DNA of 64,000 nt from Paragorgia papillata (Eukaryota; Cnidaria; Anthozoa; Scleralcyonacea; Coralliidae), in contig JAWNZC010000318.1 of NCBI GenBank assembly GCA_035771165.1, positions 1 to 64,000 of the forward strand, given 5' to 3'. A program made the translations under genes and the position numbers. Shown piece after piece: positions 46,831 through 61,100 of the stretch (position 1 is the first letter of the stretch; each line of letters starts with the position of its first letter). The notes under the pieces were generated by a model. That model was not told the origin of the DNA. It ran no database searches and worked only from the letters and a program-made list of their open reading frames with translations.

Positions 46831-49800
46831 TTCAACTTTTTATTTTTGCGTTTCAAGTTTTCACTTTGTCGTTTCAACTTTTTATTTTGTCGTTTCAACT
46901 TTTTATTTTGTCGTTTCAACTTTTTATTTTGTCGTTTCAACTTTTTATTTTGTCGTTTCAACTTTTTATTTTGTCGTTTCAACTTTTTATTTTGTTGTTT
47001 CAACTTTTTATTTTGAAGTTTCAACTTTTTATTTTGTCGTTTCAACTTTTTATTTTGTCGTTTCAACTTTTTATTTTGTCGTTTCAACTTTTTATTTTAC
47101 TTTTCAACTTTTTATTTTGTCGTTTCAACTTTTCACTTTGTCGTTTCAACTTTTTATTTTGTCGTTTCAACTTTTTATTTTGGCGTTTCAACTTTTTATT
47201 TTGTCGTTTCAACTTTTTATTTTGGCGTTTCAACTTTTTATTTTGACGTTTCAACTTTTCAACTTTTCATTTGTCGTTTCAACTTTTTATTTTGTCGTTT
47301 CAACTTATCATTTTGTTGTTTCAACTTTTTATTTTGAAGTTTCAACTTTTTATTTTGTCGTTTCAACTTTTCATTTTGTCGTTTCAACTTTTTATTTTGG
47401 CGTTTCAACTTTTTATTTTGGCGTTTCAACTTTTTATTTTGTCGTTTCAACTTTTTATTTTGGCGTTTCAACTTTTTATTTTGTCGTTTCAACTTTTTAT
47501 TTTACTTTTCAACTTTTTATTTTTGCGTTTCAAGTTTTCACTTTGTCGTTTCAACTTTTTATTTTGTCGTTTCAACTTTTTATTTTGTCGTTTCAACTTT
47601 TTATTTTGTCGTTTCAACTTTTTATTTTGGCGTTTCAACTTTTTATTTTGTCGTTTCAACTTTTTATTTTGACTTTTCAACTTTTTATTTTTGCGTTTCA
47701 ACTTTTCACTTTGTCGTTTCAACTTTTTATTTTGGTTTCAACTTTTTATTTTGACGTTTCAACTTTTTATTTTGTCGTTTCAACTTTTTATTTTGGCGTT
47801 TCAACTTTTTATTTTGTTGTTTCAACTTTTTATTTTGTCGTTTCAACTTTTTATTTTGTCGTTTCAACTTTTTATTTTGTCGTTTCAACTTTTTATTTTG
47901 TCGTTTCAACTTTTTATTTTGTCGTTTCAACTTTTTATTTTGGCGTTTCAACTTTTTATTTTGTCGTTTCAACTTTTTATTTTGTCGTTTCAACTTTTTA
48001 TTTTGTCGTTTCAACTTTTTATTTTGTCGTTTCAACTTTTTATTTTGACGTTTCAACTTTTCATTTGTCGTTTCAACTTTTTATTTTGTCGTTTCAACTT
48101 TTTATTTTGTCGTTTCAACTTTTTATTTTGGCGTTTCAACTTTTTATTTTGGCGTTTCAACTTTTTATTTTGTCGTTTCAACTTATCATTTTGTCGTTTC
48201 AACTTTTTATTTTGTCGTTTCAACTTTTTATTTTGTTGTTTCAACTTTTTATTTTGAAGTTTCAACTTTTTATTTTGTCGTTTCAACTTTTTATTTTGTC
48301 GTTTCAACTTTTTATTTTGGCGTTTCAACTTTTTATTTTGTCGTTTCAACTTTTTATTTTGTCGTTTCAACTTTTTATTTTGTCGTTTCAACTTTTTATT
48401 TTGTCGTTTCAACTTTTTATTTTGGCGTTTCAACTTTTTATTTTGTCGTTTCAACTTTTTATTTTACTTTTCAACTTTTTATTTTGTCGTTTCAACTTTT
48501 TATTTTGACGTTTCAACTTTTCATTTTGTCGTTTCAACTTATCATTTTGTTGTTTCAACTTTTTATTTTGAAGTTTCAACTTTTTATTTTGTCGTTTCAA
48601 CTTTATTTTGTCGTTTCAACTTTTTATTTTGGCGTTTCAACTTTTTATTTTGTCGTTTCAACTTTTTATTTTGGCGTTTCAACTTTTTATTTTGTCGTTT
48701 CAACTTTTTATTTTGGCGTTTCAACTTTTTATTTTGTCGTTTCAACTTTTTATTTTGTCGTTTCAACTTTTTATTTTGTCGTTTCAACTTTTTATTTGTC
48801 GTTTCAACTTTTTATTTTGTCGTTTCAACTTTTTATTTTGTCGTTTCAACTTTTTATTTTGGCGTTTCAACTTTTTATTTTGTCGTTTCAACTTTTTATT
48901 TTGTCGTTTCAACTTTTTATTTTGTCGTTTCAACTTTTCATTTGTCGTTTCAACTTTTTATTTTGTCGTTTCAACTTTTTATTTTGTCGTTTCAACTTTT
49001 TATTTTGTCGTTTCAACTTTTTATTTTGGCGTTTCAACTTTTTATTTTGTCGTTTCAACTTTTTATTTTGACTTTTCAACTTTTTATTTTTGCGTTTCAA
49101 CTTTTCACTTTGTCGTTTCAACTTTTTATTTTGTCGTTTCAACTTTTTATTTTGTCGTTTCAACTTTTTATTTTGTCGTTTCAACTTTTTATTTTGTCGT
49201 TTCAACTTTTTATTTTGTCGTTTCAACTTTTTATTTTGTCGTTTCAACTTTTTATTTTGGCGTTTCAACTTTTTATTTTGTCGTTTCAACTTTTTATTTT
49301 GGCGTTTCAACTTTTTATTTTGTCGTTTCAACTTTTTATTTTGTCGTTTCAACTTTTTATTTTGTCGTTTCAACTTTTTATTTTGTTGTTTCAACTTTTT
49401 ATTTTGTCGTTTCAACTTTTTATTTTGTCGTTTCAACTTTTTATTTTGTCGTTTCAACTTTTTATTTTAATTTTGGCGTTTCAACTTTTTATTTTGGCGT
49501 TTCAACTTTTTATTTTGGCGTTTCAACTTTTTATTTTGTCGTTTCAACTTTTCATTTTGGCGTTTCAACTTTTTATTTTGTCGTTTCAACTTTTTATTTT
49601 ACTTTTCAACTTTTTATTTTTGCGTTTCAAGTTTTCACTTTGTCGTTTCAACTTTTTATTTTGGCGTTTCAACTTTTTATTTTGTCGTTTCAACTTTTTA
49701 TTTTGTCGTTTCAACTTTTTATTTTGTCGTTTCAACTTTTTATTTTGTCGTTTCAACTTATCATTTTGTTGTTTCAACTTTTTATTCTGAAGTTTCAACT

Positions 49801-51880
49801 TTTTATTTTGTCGTTTCAACTTTTTATTTTGCCGTTTCAACTTTTTATTTTGTCGTTTCAACTTTTTATTTTACTTTTCAACTTTTTATTTTTGCGTTTC
49901 AAGTTTTCACTTTGTCGTTTCAACTTTTTATTTTGTCGTTTCAACTTTTTATTTTGCGTTTCAACTTTTTATTTTGTCGTTTCAACTTTTTATTTTGGTC
50001 GTTTTCAACTTTTTATTTTGGCGTTTCAACTTTTTATTTTGTCGTTTCAACTTTTTATTTTGTCGTTTCAACTTATCATTTTGTTGTTTCAACTTTTTAT
50101 TTTGAAGTTTCAACTTTTTATTTTGTCGTTTCAACTTTTTATTTTGTCGTTTCAACTTTTTATTTTGGCGTTTCAACTTTTTATTTTGGCGTTTCAACTT
50201 TTTATTTTGTCGTTTCAACTTTTTATTTTGGCGTTTCAACTTTTTATTTTGTCGTTTCAACTTTTTATTTTACTTTTCAACTTTTTATTTTTGCGTTTCA
50301 ACTTTTTATTTTGTCGTTTCAACTTTTTATTTTGTCGTTTCAACTTTTTATTTTGTCGTTTCAACTTTTTATTTTGTCGTTTCAACTTTTTATTTTGTCG
50401 TTTCAACTTTTTATTTTGTCGTTTCAACTTTTTATTTTACTTTTCAACTTTTTATTTTGTCGTTTCAACTTTTTATTTTGTCGTTTCAACTTTTTATTTT
50501 GTCGTTTCAACTTTTTATTTTGTCGTTTCAACTTTTTATTTTGTCGTTTCAACTTTTTATTTTGGCGTTTCAACTTTTTATTTTGTCGTTTCAACTTTTT
50601 ATTTTGTCGTTTCAACTTTTTATTTTGTCGTTTCAACTTTTTATTTTGTCGTTTCAACTTTTTATTTTGTCGTTTCAACTTATCATTTTGTTGTTTCAAC
50701 TTTTTATTTTGAAGTTTCAACTTTTTATTTTGTCGTTTCAACTTATCATTTTGTCGTTTCAACTTTTTATTTTGGCGTTTCAACTTTTTATTTTGACGTT
50801 TCAACTTTTTATTTTGTCGTTTCAACTTTTTATTTTGGCGTTTCAACTTTTTATTTTGTCGTTTCAACTTTTTATTTTGTCGTTTCAACTTTTTATTTTG
50901 TCGTTTCAACTTTTTATTTTGTCGTTTCAACTTTTTATTTTGGCGTTTCAACTTTTTATTTTGTCGTTTCAACTTTTTATTTTACTTTTCAACTTTTTAT
51001 TTTTGCGTTTCAAGTTTTCACTTTGTCGTTTCAACTTTTTATTTTGTCGTTTCAACTTTTTATTTTGTCGTTTCAACTTTTTATTTTGTCGTTTCAACTT
51101 TTCATTTTGTCGTTTCAACTTTTTATTTTGTCGTTTCAACTTTTTATTTTGGCGTTTCAACTTTTTATTTTGTCGTTTCAACTTTTTATTTTGGCGTTTC
51201 AACTTTTTATTTTGTCGTTTCAACTTTTTATTTTGTCGTTTCAACTTTTTATTTTGTCGTTTCAACTTTTTATTTTGTCGTTTCAACTTTTTATTTTGTC
51301 GTTTCAACTTTTTATTTTGTCGTTTCAACTTTTTATTTTGTCGTTTCAACTTTTTATTTTGTCGTTTCAACTTTTTATTTTGTCGTTTCAACTTTTTATT
51401 TTGGCGTTTCAACTTTTTATTTTGTCGTTTCAACTTTTTATTTTGTCGTTTCAACTTTTTATTTTGTCGTTTCAACTTTTTATTTTGTCGTTTCAACTTT
51501 TCATTTTGTCGTTTCAACTTTTTATTTTGTCGTTTCAACTTTTTATTTTGTCGTTTCAACTTATCATTTTGTCGTTTCAACTTTTTATTTTGGCGTTTTC
51601 AACTTTTTATTTTGACGTTTCAACTTTTTATTTTGTCGTTTCAACTTTTCATTTTGGCGTTTCAACTTTTTATTTTGTCGTTTCAACTTTTTATTTTGTC
51701 GTTTCAACTTTTTATTTTGTCGTTTCAACTTTTTATTTTGTCGTTTCAACTTTTTATTTTGGCGTTTCAACTTTTTATTTTGTCGTTTCAACTTTTTATT
51801 TTGTTTCAACTTTTTATTTTGTCGTTTCAACTTTTTATTTTACTTTTCAACTTTTTATTTTGCGTTTCAAGTTTTCACTT
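46830..51880 (+). repeat. Mixed satellite with scattered composite markers
   Basis: Length regularity returns. Composite markers (TTTTACT, TGCG, CAAG...CACTTTG) occur near 46830, 47510, 49610, 49870, 50990 and 51850. TTATC-GTTG-GAAG trimers occur near 47300, 48540, 49765, 50080 and 50690. Between them are runs of GTCG with occasional GGCG. Short CATTTGTCG units near 47268, 48062 and 48938 shift the 21-bp phase. No gene is present. Confidence 0.8.
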
Positions 51881-54800
51881 TGTCGTTTCAACTTTTTATT
51901 TTGTCGTTTCAACTTTTTATTTTGTCGTTTCAACTTTTTATTTTGTCGTTTCAACTTTTTCATTTTGTCGTTTCAACTTTTTATTTTGTCGTTTCAACTT
52001 TTTATTTTGTCGTTTCAACTTTTTATTTTGTCGTTTCAACTTTTTATTTTGTCGTTTCAACTTTTTATTTTGTCGTTTCAACTTTTTATTTTGTCGTTTC
52101 AACTTTTTATTTTGTCGTTTCAACTTTTTATTTTGTCGTTTCAACTTTTTATTTTTGCGTTTCAACTTTTTATTTTGTCGTTTCAACTTTTTATTTTGTC
52201 GTTTCAACTTTTTATTTTTGCGTTTCAACTTTTTATTTTGTCGTTTCAACTTTTTATTTTGTCGTTTCAACTTTTTATTTTGTCGTTTCAACTTTTTATT
52301 TTGACGTTTCAACTTTTTATTTTGTCGTTTCAACTTTTTATTTTGGCGTTTCAACTTTTTATTTTGTCGTTTCAACTTTTTATTTTGTCGTTTCAACTTT
52401 TTATTTTGTCGTTTCAACTTTTTATTTTGTCGTTTCAACTTTTTATTTTGTCGTTTCAACTTTTTCATTTTGTCGTTTCAACTTTTTATTTTGTCGTTTC
52501 AACTTTTTATTTTGTCGTTTCAACTTTTTATTTTGTCGTTTCAACTTTTTATTTTGGCGTTTCAACTTTTTATTTTGTCGTTTCAACTTTTTATTTTGTC
52601 GTTTCAACTTTTTATTTTGTCGTTTCAACTTTTTATTTTGTCGTTTCAACTTTTTATTTTGTCGTTTCAACTTTTTATTTTGTCGTTTCAACTTTTTATT
52701 TTGTCGTTTCAACTTTTTATTTTGTCGTTTCAACTTTTTATTTTGTCGTTTCAACTTTTTATTTTGTCAACTTTTTATTTTGTCGTTTCAACTTTTTATT
52801 TTGGCGTTTCAACTTTTTATTTTGTCGTTTCAACTTTTTATTTTGTCGTTTCAACTTTTTATTTTGGCGTTTCAACTTTTTATTTTGTCGTTTCAACTTT
52901 TTATTTTGCGTTTCAACTTTTTATTTTGTCGTTTCAACTTTTTATTTTGTCGTTTCAACTTTTTATTTTGTCGTTTCAACTTTTTATTTTGTCGTTTCAA
53001 CTTTTTATTTTGTCGTTTCAACTTTTTATTTTGTCGTTTCAACTTTTTATTTTGTCGTTTCAACTTTTTATTTTGGCGTTTCAACTTTTTATTTTGTCGT
53101 TTCAACTTTTTATTTTGTCGTTTCAACTTTTTATTTTGTCGTTTCAACTTTTTATTTTGTCGTTTCAACTTTTTATTTTGGCGTTTCAACTTTTTATTTT
53201 GTCGTTTCAACTTTTTATTTTGTCGTTTCAACTTTTTATTTTGTCGTTTCAACTTTTTATTTTGTCGTTTCAACTTTTTATTTTGTCGTTTCAACTTTTT
53301 ATTTTGCGTTTCAACTTTTTATTTTGTCGTTTCAACTTTTTATTTTGTCGTTTCAACTTTTTATTTTGGCGTTTCAACTTTTTATTTTGTCGTTTCAACT
53401 TTTTATTTTGTCGTTTCAACTTTTTATTTTGTCGTTTCAACTTTTTATTTTGTCGTTTCAACTTTTTATTTTGGCGTTTCAACTTTTTATTTTGTCGTTT
53501 CAACTTTTTATTTTGGCGTTTCAACTTTTTATTTTGTCGTTTCAACTTTTTATTTTGTCGTTTCAACTTTTTATTTTGTCGTTTCAACTTTTCATTTTGG
53601 CGTTTCAACTTTTTATTTTGTCGTTTCAACTTTTTATTTTGTCGTTTCAACTTTTTATTTTTTCGTTTCAACTTTTTATTTTGTCGTTTCAACTTTTTAT
53701 TTTGTCGTTTCAACTTTTTATTTTGGCGTTTCAACTTTTTATTTTGCGTTTCAACTTTTTATTTTGTCGTTTCAACTTTTTATTTTGTCGTTTCAACTTT
53801 TTATTTTGCGTTTCAACTTTTTATTTTGTCGTTTCAACTTTTTATTTTGTCGTTTCAACTTTTTATTTTGGCGTTTCAACTTTTTATTTTGTCGTTTCAA
53901 CTTTTTATTTTGTCGTTTCAACTTTTTATTTTGTCGTTTCAACTTTTTATTTTGTCGTTTCAACTTTTTATTTTGTCGTTTCAACTTTTTATTTTGGCGT
54001 TTCAACTTTTTATTTTGTCGTTTCAACTTTTTATTTTGGCGTTTCAACTTTTTATTTTGTCGTTTCAACTTTTCATTTTGGCGTTTCAACTTTTTATTTT
54101 GTCGTTTCAACTTTTTATTTTTGCGTTTCAAGTTTTCACTTTGTCGTTTCAACTTTTTATTTTGTCGTTTCAACTTTTTATTTTGACGTTTCAACTTTTC
54201 ATTTTGTCGTTTCAACTTATCATTTTGTTGTTTCAACTTTTTATTTTGAAGTTTCAACTTTTTATTTTGTCGTTTCAACTTTTTATTTTGCGTTCAACTT
54301 TTTTATTTGTTGTTTCAACTTTTTATTTTGTCGTTTCAACTTTTTATTTTGTCGTTTCAACTTTTTATTTTGGCGTTTCAACTTTTTATTTTGTCGTTTC
54401 AACTTTTTATTTTGGCGTTTCAACTTTTTATTTTGTTGTTTCAACTTTTTATTTTGTCGTTTCAACTTTTTATTTTGTCGCGTTTCAACTTTTTATTTTG
54501 TCGTTTCAACTTTTTATTTTGGCGTTTCAACTTTTTATTTTGTCGTTTCAACTTTTTATTTTGTCGTTTCAACTTTTTATTTTTGGACGTTTCAACTTTT
54601 TATTTTGTCGTTTCAACTTTTTATTTTGTGTTTCAACTTTTTATTTTGACGTTTCAACTTTTCATTTTGTCGTTTCAACTTTTTATTTTGTCGTTTCAAC
54701 TTTTTATTTTGTCGTTTCAACTTTTTATTTTGTCGTTTCAACTTTTTATTTTGTCGTTTCAACTTTTTATTTTGTCGTTTCAACTTTTTATTTTGTCGTT

Positions 54801-57800
54801 TCAACTTTTTATTTTGTCGTTTCAACTTTTTATTTTGTCGTTTCAACTTTTTATTTTGTCGTTTCAACTTTTTATTTTGTCGTTTCAACTTTTTATTTTG
54901 TCGTTTCAACTTTTTATTTTGTCGTTTCAACTTTTTATTTTGGCGTTTCAACTTTTTATTTTGGCGTTTCAACTTTTTATTTTGTCGTTTCAACTTTTTA
55001 TTTTGTCGTTTCAACTTTTTATTTTGTCGTTTCAACTTTTTATTTTGTCGTTTCAACTTTTTATTTTGTCGTTTCAACTTTTTATTTTGGCGTTTCAACT
55101 TTTTATTTTGTCGTTTCAACTTTTTATTTTGGCGTTTCAACTTTTTATTTTGTCGTTTCAACTTTTTATTTTGTCGTTTCAACTTTTTATTTTGTCGTTT
55201 CAACTTTTTATTTTGTCGTTTCAACTTTTTATTTTGTCGTTTCAACTTTTTATTTTGTCGTTTCAACTTTTTATTTTGTCGTTTCAACTTTTTATTTTGT
55301 CGTTTCAACTTTTTATTTTGTCGTTTCAACTTTTTATTTTGGCGTTTCAACTTTTTATTTTGTCGTTTCAACTTTTTATTTTGTCGTTTCAACTTTTTAT
55401 TTTGGCGTTTCAACTTTTTATTTTGTCGTTTCAACTTTTTATTTTGTCGTTTCAACTTTTTATTTTGTCGTTTCAACTTTTTATTTTGGCGTTTCAACTT
55501 TTTATTTTGTCGTTTCAACTTTTTATTTTGTCGTTTCAACTTTTTATTTTGGCGTTTCAACTTTTTATTTTGTCGTTTCAACTTTTTATTTTGTCGTTTC
55601 AACTTTTTATTTTGTCGTTTCAACTTTTTATTTTGTCGTTTCAACTTTTTATTTTGTTTTCAACTTTTTATTTTGCGTTTCAACTTTTTATTTTGTCGTT
55701 TCAACTTTTTATTTTGGCGTTTCAACTTTTTATTTTGTCGTTTCAACTTTTTATTTTGTCGTTTCAACTTTTATTTTGGCGTTTCAACTTTTTATTTTGT
55801 CGTTTTCAACTTTTTATTTTGTTTTCAACTTTTTATTTTGTCGTTTCAACTTTTTATTTTGTCGTTTCAACTTTTTATTTTGTCGTTTCAACTTTTTATT
55901 TTGTCGTTTCAACTTTTTATTTTGTCGTTTCAACTTTTTATTTTGGCGTTTCAACTTTTTATTTTGTCGTTTCAACTTTTTATTTTGTCGTTTCAACTTT
56001 TTATTTTGTCGTTTCAACTTTTTATTTTTGTTTCAACTTTTTATTTTGTCGTTTCAACTTTTTATTTTGGCGTTTCAACTTTTTATTTTGTCGTTTCAAC
56101 TTTTTATTTTGTCGTTTCAACTTTTTATTTTGTCGTTTCAACTTTTTATTTTGTCGTTTCAACTTTTTATTTTGTCGTTTCAACTTTTTATTTTGTCGTT
56201 TCAACTTTTTATTTTGTCGTTTCAACTTTTTATTTTGTCGTTTCAACTTTTTATTTTGTCGTTTCAACTTTTTATTTTGTCGTTTCAACTTTTTATTTTG
56301 GCGTTTCAACTTTTTATTTTGTCGTTTCAACTTTTTATTTTGGCGTTTCAACTTTTTATTTTGTCGTTTCAACTTTTTATTTTGGCGTTTCAACTTTTTA
56401 TTTTGTCGTTTCAACTTTTTCATTTGTCGTTTCAACTTTTTATTTTGTCGTTTCAACTTTTTATTTTGTCGTTTCAACTTTTTATTTTGTCGTTTCAACT
56501 TTTTATTTTGTCGTTTCAACTTTTTATTTTGTCGTTTCAACTTTTTATTTTGACGTTTCAACTTTTTATTTTGTCGTTTCAACTTTTTATTTTGTCGTTT
56601 CAACTTTTTATTTTGTCGTTTCAACTTTTTATTTTGTCGTTTCAACTTTTTATTTTGTCGTTTCAACTTTTTATTTTGTCGTTTCAACTTTTTATTTTGT
56701 CGTTTCAACTTTTTATTTTGTCGTTTCAACTTTTTATTTTGGCGTTTCAACTTTTTATTTTGTCGTTTCAACTTTTTATTTTGTCGTTTCAACTTTTTAT
56801 TTTGTCGTTTCAACTTTTTATTTTGGCGTTTCAACTTTTTATTTTGTCGTTTCAACTTTTTATTTTGTCGTTTCAACTTTTTATTTTGTCGTTTCAACTT
56901 TTTATTTTGTCGTTTCAACTTTTTATTTTGTCGTTTCAACTTTTTATTTTGTCGTTTCAACTTTTTATTTTGTCGTTTCAACTTTTTATTTTGGCGTTTC
57001 AACTTTTTATTTTGTCGTTTCAACTTTTTATTTTGTCGTTTCAACTTTTTATTTTGTCGTTTCAACTTTTTATTTTGTCGTTTCAACTTTTTATTTTGTC
57101 GTTTCAACTTTTTATTTTGGCGTTTCAACTTTTTATTTTGTCGTTTCAACTTTTTATTTTGGCGTTTCAACTTTTTATTTTGTCGTTTCAACTTTTTATT
57201 TTGTCGTTTCAACTTTTTATTTTGTCGTTTCAACTTTTTATTTTGTCGTTTCAACTTTTTATTTTGCGTTTCAACTTTTTATTTTGTCGTTTCAACTTTT
57301 TATTTTGTCGTTTCAACTTTTTATTTTGTCGTTTCAACTTTTTATTTTGTCGTTTCAACTTTTTATTTTGTCGTTTCAACTTTTTATTTTGTCGTTTCAA
57401 CTTTTTATTTTGTCGTTTCAACTTTTTATTTTGTCGTTTCAACTTTTTATTTTGTCGTTTCAACTTTTTATTTTGTCGTTTCAACTTTTTATTTTGTCGT
57501 TTCAACTTTTTATTTTGTCGTTTCACAACTTTTTATTTTGTCGTTTCAACTTTTTATTTTGTCGTTTCAACTTTTTATTTTGTCGTTTCAACTTTTTATT
57601 TTGGCGTTTCAACTTTTTATTTTGTCGTTTCAACTTTTTATTTTGTCGTTTCAACTTTTCATTTTGGCGTTTCAACTTTTTATTTTGTCGTTTCAACTTT
57701 TTATTTTGTCGTTTCAACTTTTTCATTTTGTCGTTTCAACTTTTTATTTTGTCGTTTCAACTTTTTATTTTGGCGTTTCAACTTTTTATTTTGTCGTTTC

Positions 57801-58150
57801 AACTTTTTATTTTTGTTTCAACTTTTTATTTTGGCGTTTCAACTTTTTATTTTGTCGTTTCAACTTTTTATTTTGGCGTTTCAACTTTTTATTTTGTCGT
57901 TTCAACTTTTTATTTTGTCGTTTCAACTTTTTATTTTGTCGTTTCAACTTTTTATTTTGTCGTTTCAACTTTTTATTTTGGCGTTTCAACTTTTTATTTT
58001 GTCGTTTCAACTTTTTATTTTGGCGTTTCAACTTTTTATTTTGTCGTTTCAACTTTTTATTTTGTCGTTTCAACTTTTTATTTTGTCGTTTCAACTTTTT
58101 ATTTTGTCGTTTCAACTTTTTATTTTGGCGTTTCAACTTTTTATTTTGTC
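51880..58150 (+). repeat. Most homogeneous stretch of the array
   Basis: Almost every monomer is the consensus core with a GTCG or, less often, GGCG linker. The only variant-rich island is at 54.06-54.31 kb (CAAG...CACTTTG, TTATC, GTTG, GAAG). From about 54.66 to 58.15 kb I see no composite marker and no TTATC unit. Small length changes persist: 20-bp units with TTTTGCG (52909, 53313, 53747, 53808, 57265), CAAC losses such as TTTTGTCAAC (52767), and TTTTGTTTTCAAC (55656, 55821). Such uniformity usually means recent amplification or active homogenisation. Confidence 0.85.
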
Positions 58151-61100
58151 GTTTCAACTTTTTATTTTACTTTTCAACTTTTTATTTTTGCGTTTCAACT
58201 TTTTATTTTGTCGTTTCAACTTTTTATTTTGGCGTTTCAACTTTTTATTTTGTCGTTTCAACTTTTTATTTTGTCGTTTCAACTTTTTATTTTGTCGTTT
58301 CAACTTTTTATTTTGTCGTTTCAACTTTTTATTTTGGCGTTTCAACTTTTTATTTTGTCGTTTCAACTTTTTATTTTACTTTTCAACTTTTTATTTTTGC
58401 GTTTCAAGTTTTCACTTTGTCGTTTCAACTTTTTATTTTGTCGTTTCAACTTTTTATTTTGACGTTTCAACTTTTTATTTTGTCGTTTCAACTTTTTATT
58501 TTGGCGTTTCAACTTTTTATTTTGTTGTTTCAACTTTTTATTTTGTCGTTTCAACTTTTTATTTTGACGTTTCAACTTTTTATTTTGTCGTTTCAACTTT
58601 TTATTTTGTTTCAACTTTTTATTTTGTCGTTTCAACTTTTTATTTTGGCGTTTCAACTTTTTATTTTGTCGTTTCAACTTTTTATTTTGTCGTTTTCAAC
58701 TTTTTATTCGTTTCAACTTTTTATTTTGTCGTTTCAACTTTTTATTTTGTCGTTTCAACTTTTTATTTTGGCGTTTCAACTTTTTATTTTGTCGTTTCAA
58801 CTTTTCATTTTGTCGTTTCAACTTTTTATTTTGTCGTTTCAACTTTTTATTTTGGCGTTTCAACTTTTTATTTTGTCGTTTCAACTTTTTATTTTGTCGT
58901 TTCAACTTTTTATTTTGTCGTTTCAACTTTTTATTTTGTCGTTTCAACTTTTTATTTTGTCGTTTCAACTTTTTATTTTGTCGTTTCAACTTTTTATTTT
59001 GGCGTTTCAACTTTTTATTTTGTCGTTTCAACTTTTTATTTTGTCGTTTCAACTTTTTATTTTGGCGTTTCAACTTTTTATTTTGGCGTTTCAACTTTTT
59101 ATTTTGTCGTTTCAACTTTTTATTTTGGCGTTTCAACTTTTTATTTTCACGTTTCAACTTTTTATTTTGGCGTTTCAACTTTTTATTTTGTCGTTTCAAC
59201 TTTTTATTTTGGCGTTTCAACTTTTTATTTTGTCGTTTCAACTTTTTATTTTGTCGTTTCAACTTTTTATTTTGGCGTTTCAACTTTTTATTTTGTCGTT
59301 TCAACTTTTTATTTTGTCGTTTCAACTTTTTATTTTGACGTTTCAACTTTTTATTTTGTCGTTTCAACTTTTTATTTTGTCGTTTCAACTTTTTATTTTG
59401 GCGTTTCAACTTTTTATTTTGTTGTTTCAACTTTTTATTTTGTCGTTTCAACTTTTTATTTTGTCGTTTCAACTTTTTATTTTGTCGTTTCAACTTTTTA
59501 TTTTGGCGTTTCAACTTTTTATTTTGACGTTTCAACTTTTTATTTTGTCGTTTCAACTTTTTATTTTGGCGTTTCAACTTTTTATTTTGCGTTTCAACTT
59601 TTTATTTTGTCGTTTCAACTTTTTATTTTGGCGTTTCAACTTTTTATTTCGTTTCAACTTTTTATTTTGGCGTTTCAACTTTTTATTTTGTCGTTTCAAC
59701 TTTTTATTTTGGCGTTTCAACTTTTTATTTTGTCGTTTCAACTTTTTATTTTGTCGTTTCAACTTTTCATTTTGGCGTTTCAACTTTTTATTTTGTCGTT
59801 TCAACTTTTTATTTTGTCGTTTCAACTTTTTATTTTGACGTTTCAACTTTTTATTTTGTCGTTTCAACTTTTTATTTTGTCGTTTCAACTTTTTATTTTG
59901 GCGTTTCAACTTTTTATTTTGTTGTTTCAACTTTTTATTTTGTCGTTTCAACGTTTTATTTCGTCGTTTCAACTTTTTATTTTGGCGTTTCAACTTTTCA
60001 TTTTGTCGTTTCAACTTTTTATTTTGGCGTTTCAACTTTTTATTTTGACGTTTCAACTTTTCATTTGTCGTTTCAACTTTTTATTTTGTCGTTTCAACTT
60101 TTTATTTTGTCGTTTCAACTTTTTATTTTGGCGTTTCAACTTTTTATTTTGGCGTTTCAACTTTTTATTTTGTCGTTTCAACTTTTCATTTTGGCGTTTC
60201 AACTTTTTATTTTGTCGTTTCAACTTTTTATTTTTGCGTTTCAACTTTTATTTTGTCGTTTCAACTTTTTATTTTGTCGTTTCAACTTTTTATTTTGACG
60301 TTTCAACTTTTCATTTTGTCGTTTCAACTTTTTATTTTGTCGTTTCAACTTTTTATTTTGAAGTTTCAACTTTTTATTTTGTCGTTTCAACTTTTTATTT
60401 TGGCGTTTCAACTTTTTATTTTGTCGTTTCAACTTTTTATTTTGTCGTTTCAACTTTTTATTTTGACGTTTCAACTTTTCATTTTGGCGTTTCAACTTTT
60501 TATTTTGTCGTTTCAACTTTTTATTTTACTTTTCAACTTTTTATTTTTGCGTTTCAAGTTTTCACTTTGTGTTTCAACTTTTTATTTTGTCGTTTCAACT
60601 TTTTATTTTGACGTTTCAACTTTTCATTTGTCGTTTCAACTTTTTATTTTGTCGTTTCAACTTTTTATTTTGTCGTTTCAACTTTTTATTTTGGCGTTTC
60701 AACTTTTTATTTTGGCGTTTCAACTTTTTATTTTGTCGTTTCAACTTTTCATTTTGGCGTTTCAACTTTTTATTTTGTCGTTTCAACTTTTTATTTTACT
60801 TTTCAACTTTTTATTTTTGCGTTTCAAGTTTTCACTTTGTCGTTTCAACTTTTTATTTTGTCGTTTCAACTTTTTATTTTGACGTTTCAACTTTTCATTT
60901 TGTCGTTTCAACTTTTTATTTTGTTGTTTCAACTTTTTATTTTGGCGTTTCAACTTTTTATTTTGTCGTTTCAACTTTTTATTTTGTCGTTTCAACTTTT
61001 TATTTTGTCGTTTCAACTTTTTATTTTGTCGTTTCAACTTTTTATTTTGTCGTTTCAACTTTTTATTTTGGCGTTTCAACTTTTTATTTTACTTTTCAAC

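Noticed and set aside
52470..60611. A 2,713-codon open reading frame, and hundreds of other long frames rich in [21 protein letters not shown] or KRQNKKL heptads
   Set aside because: They follow from a stop-free 21-bp unit, occur in three frames of one strand at once, switch frame at every 20-bp unit, end at slippage points, and reverse with repeat orientation. There is no start context, signal, domain or composition change. I treat none as a gene.
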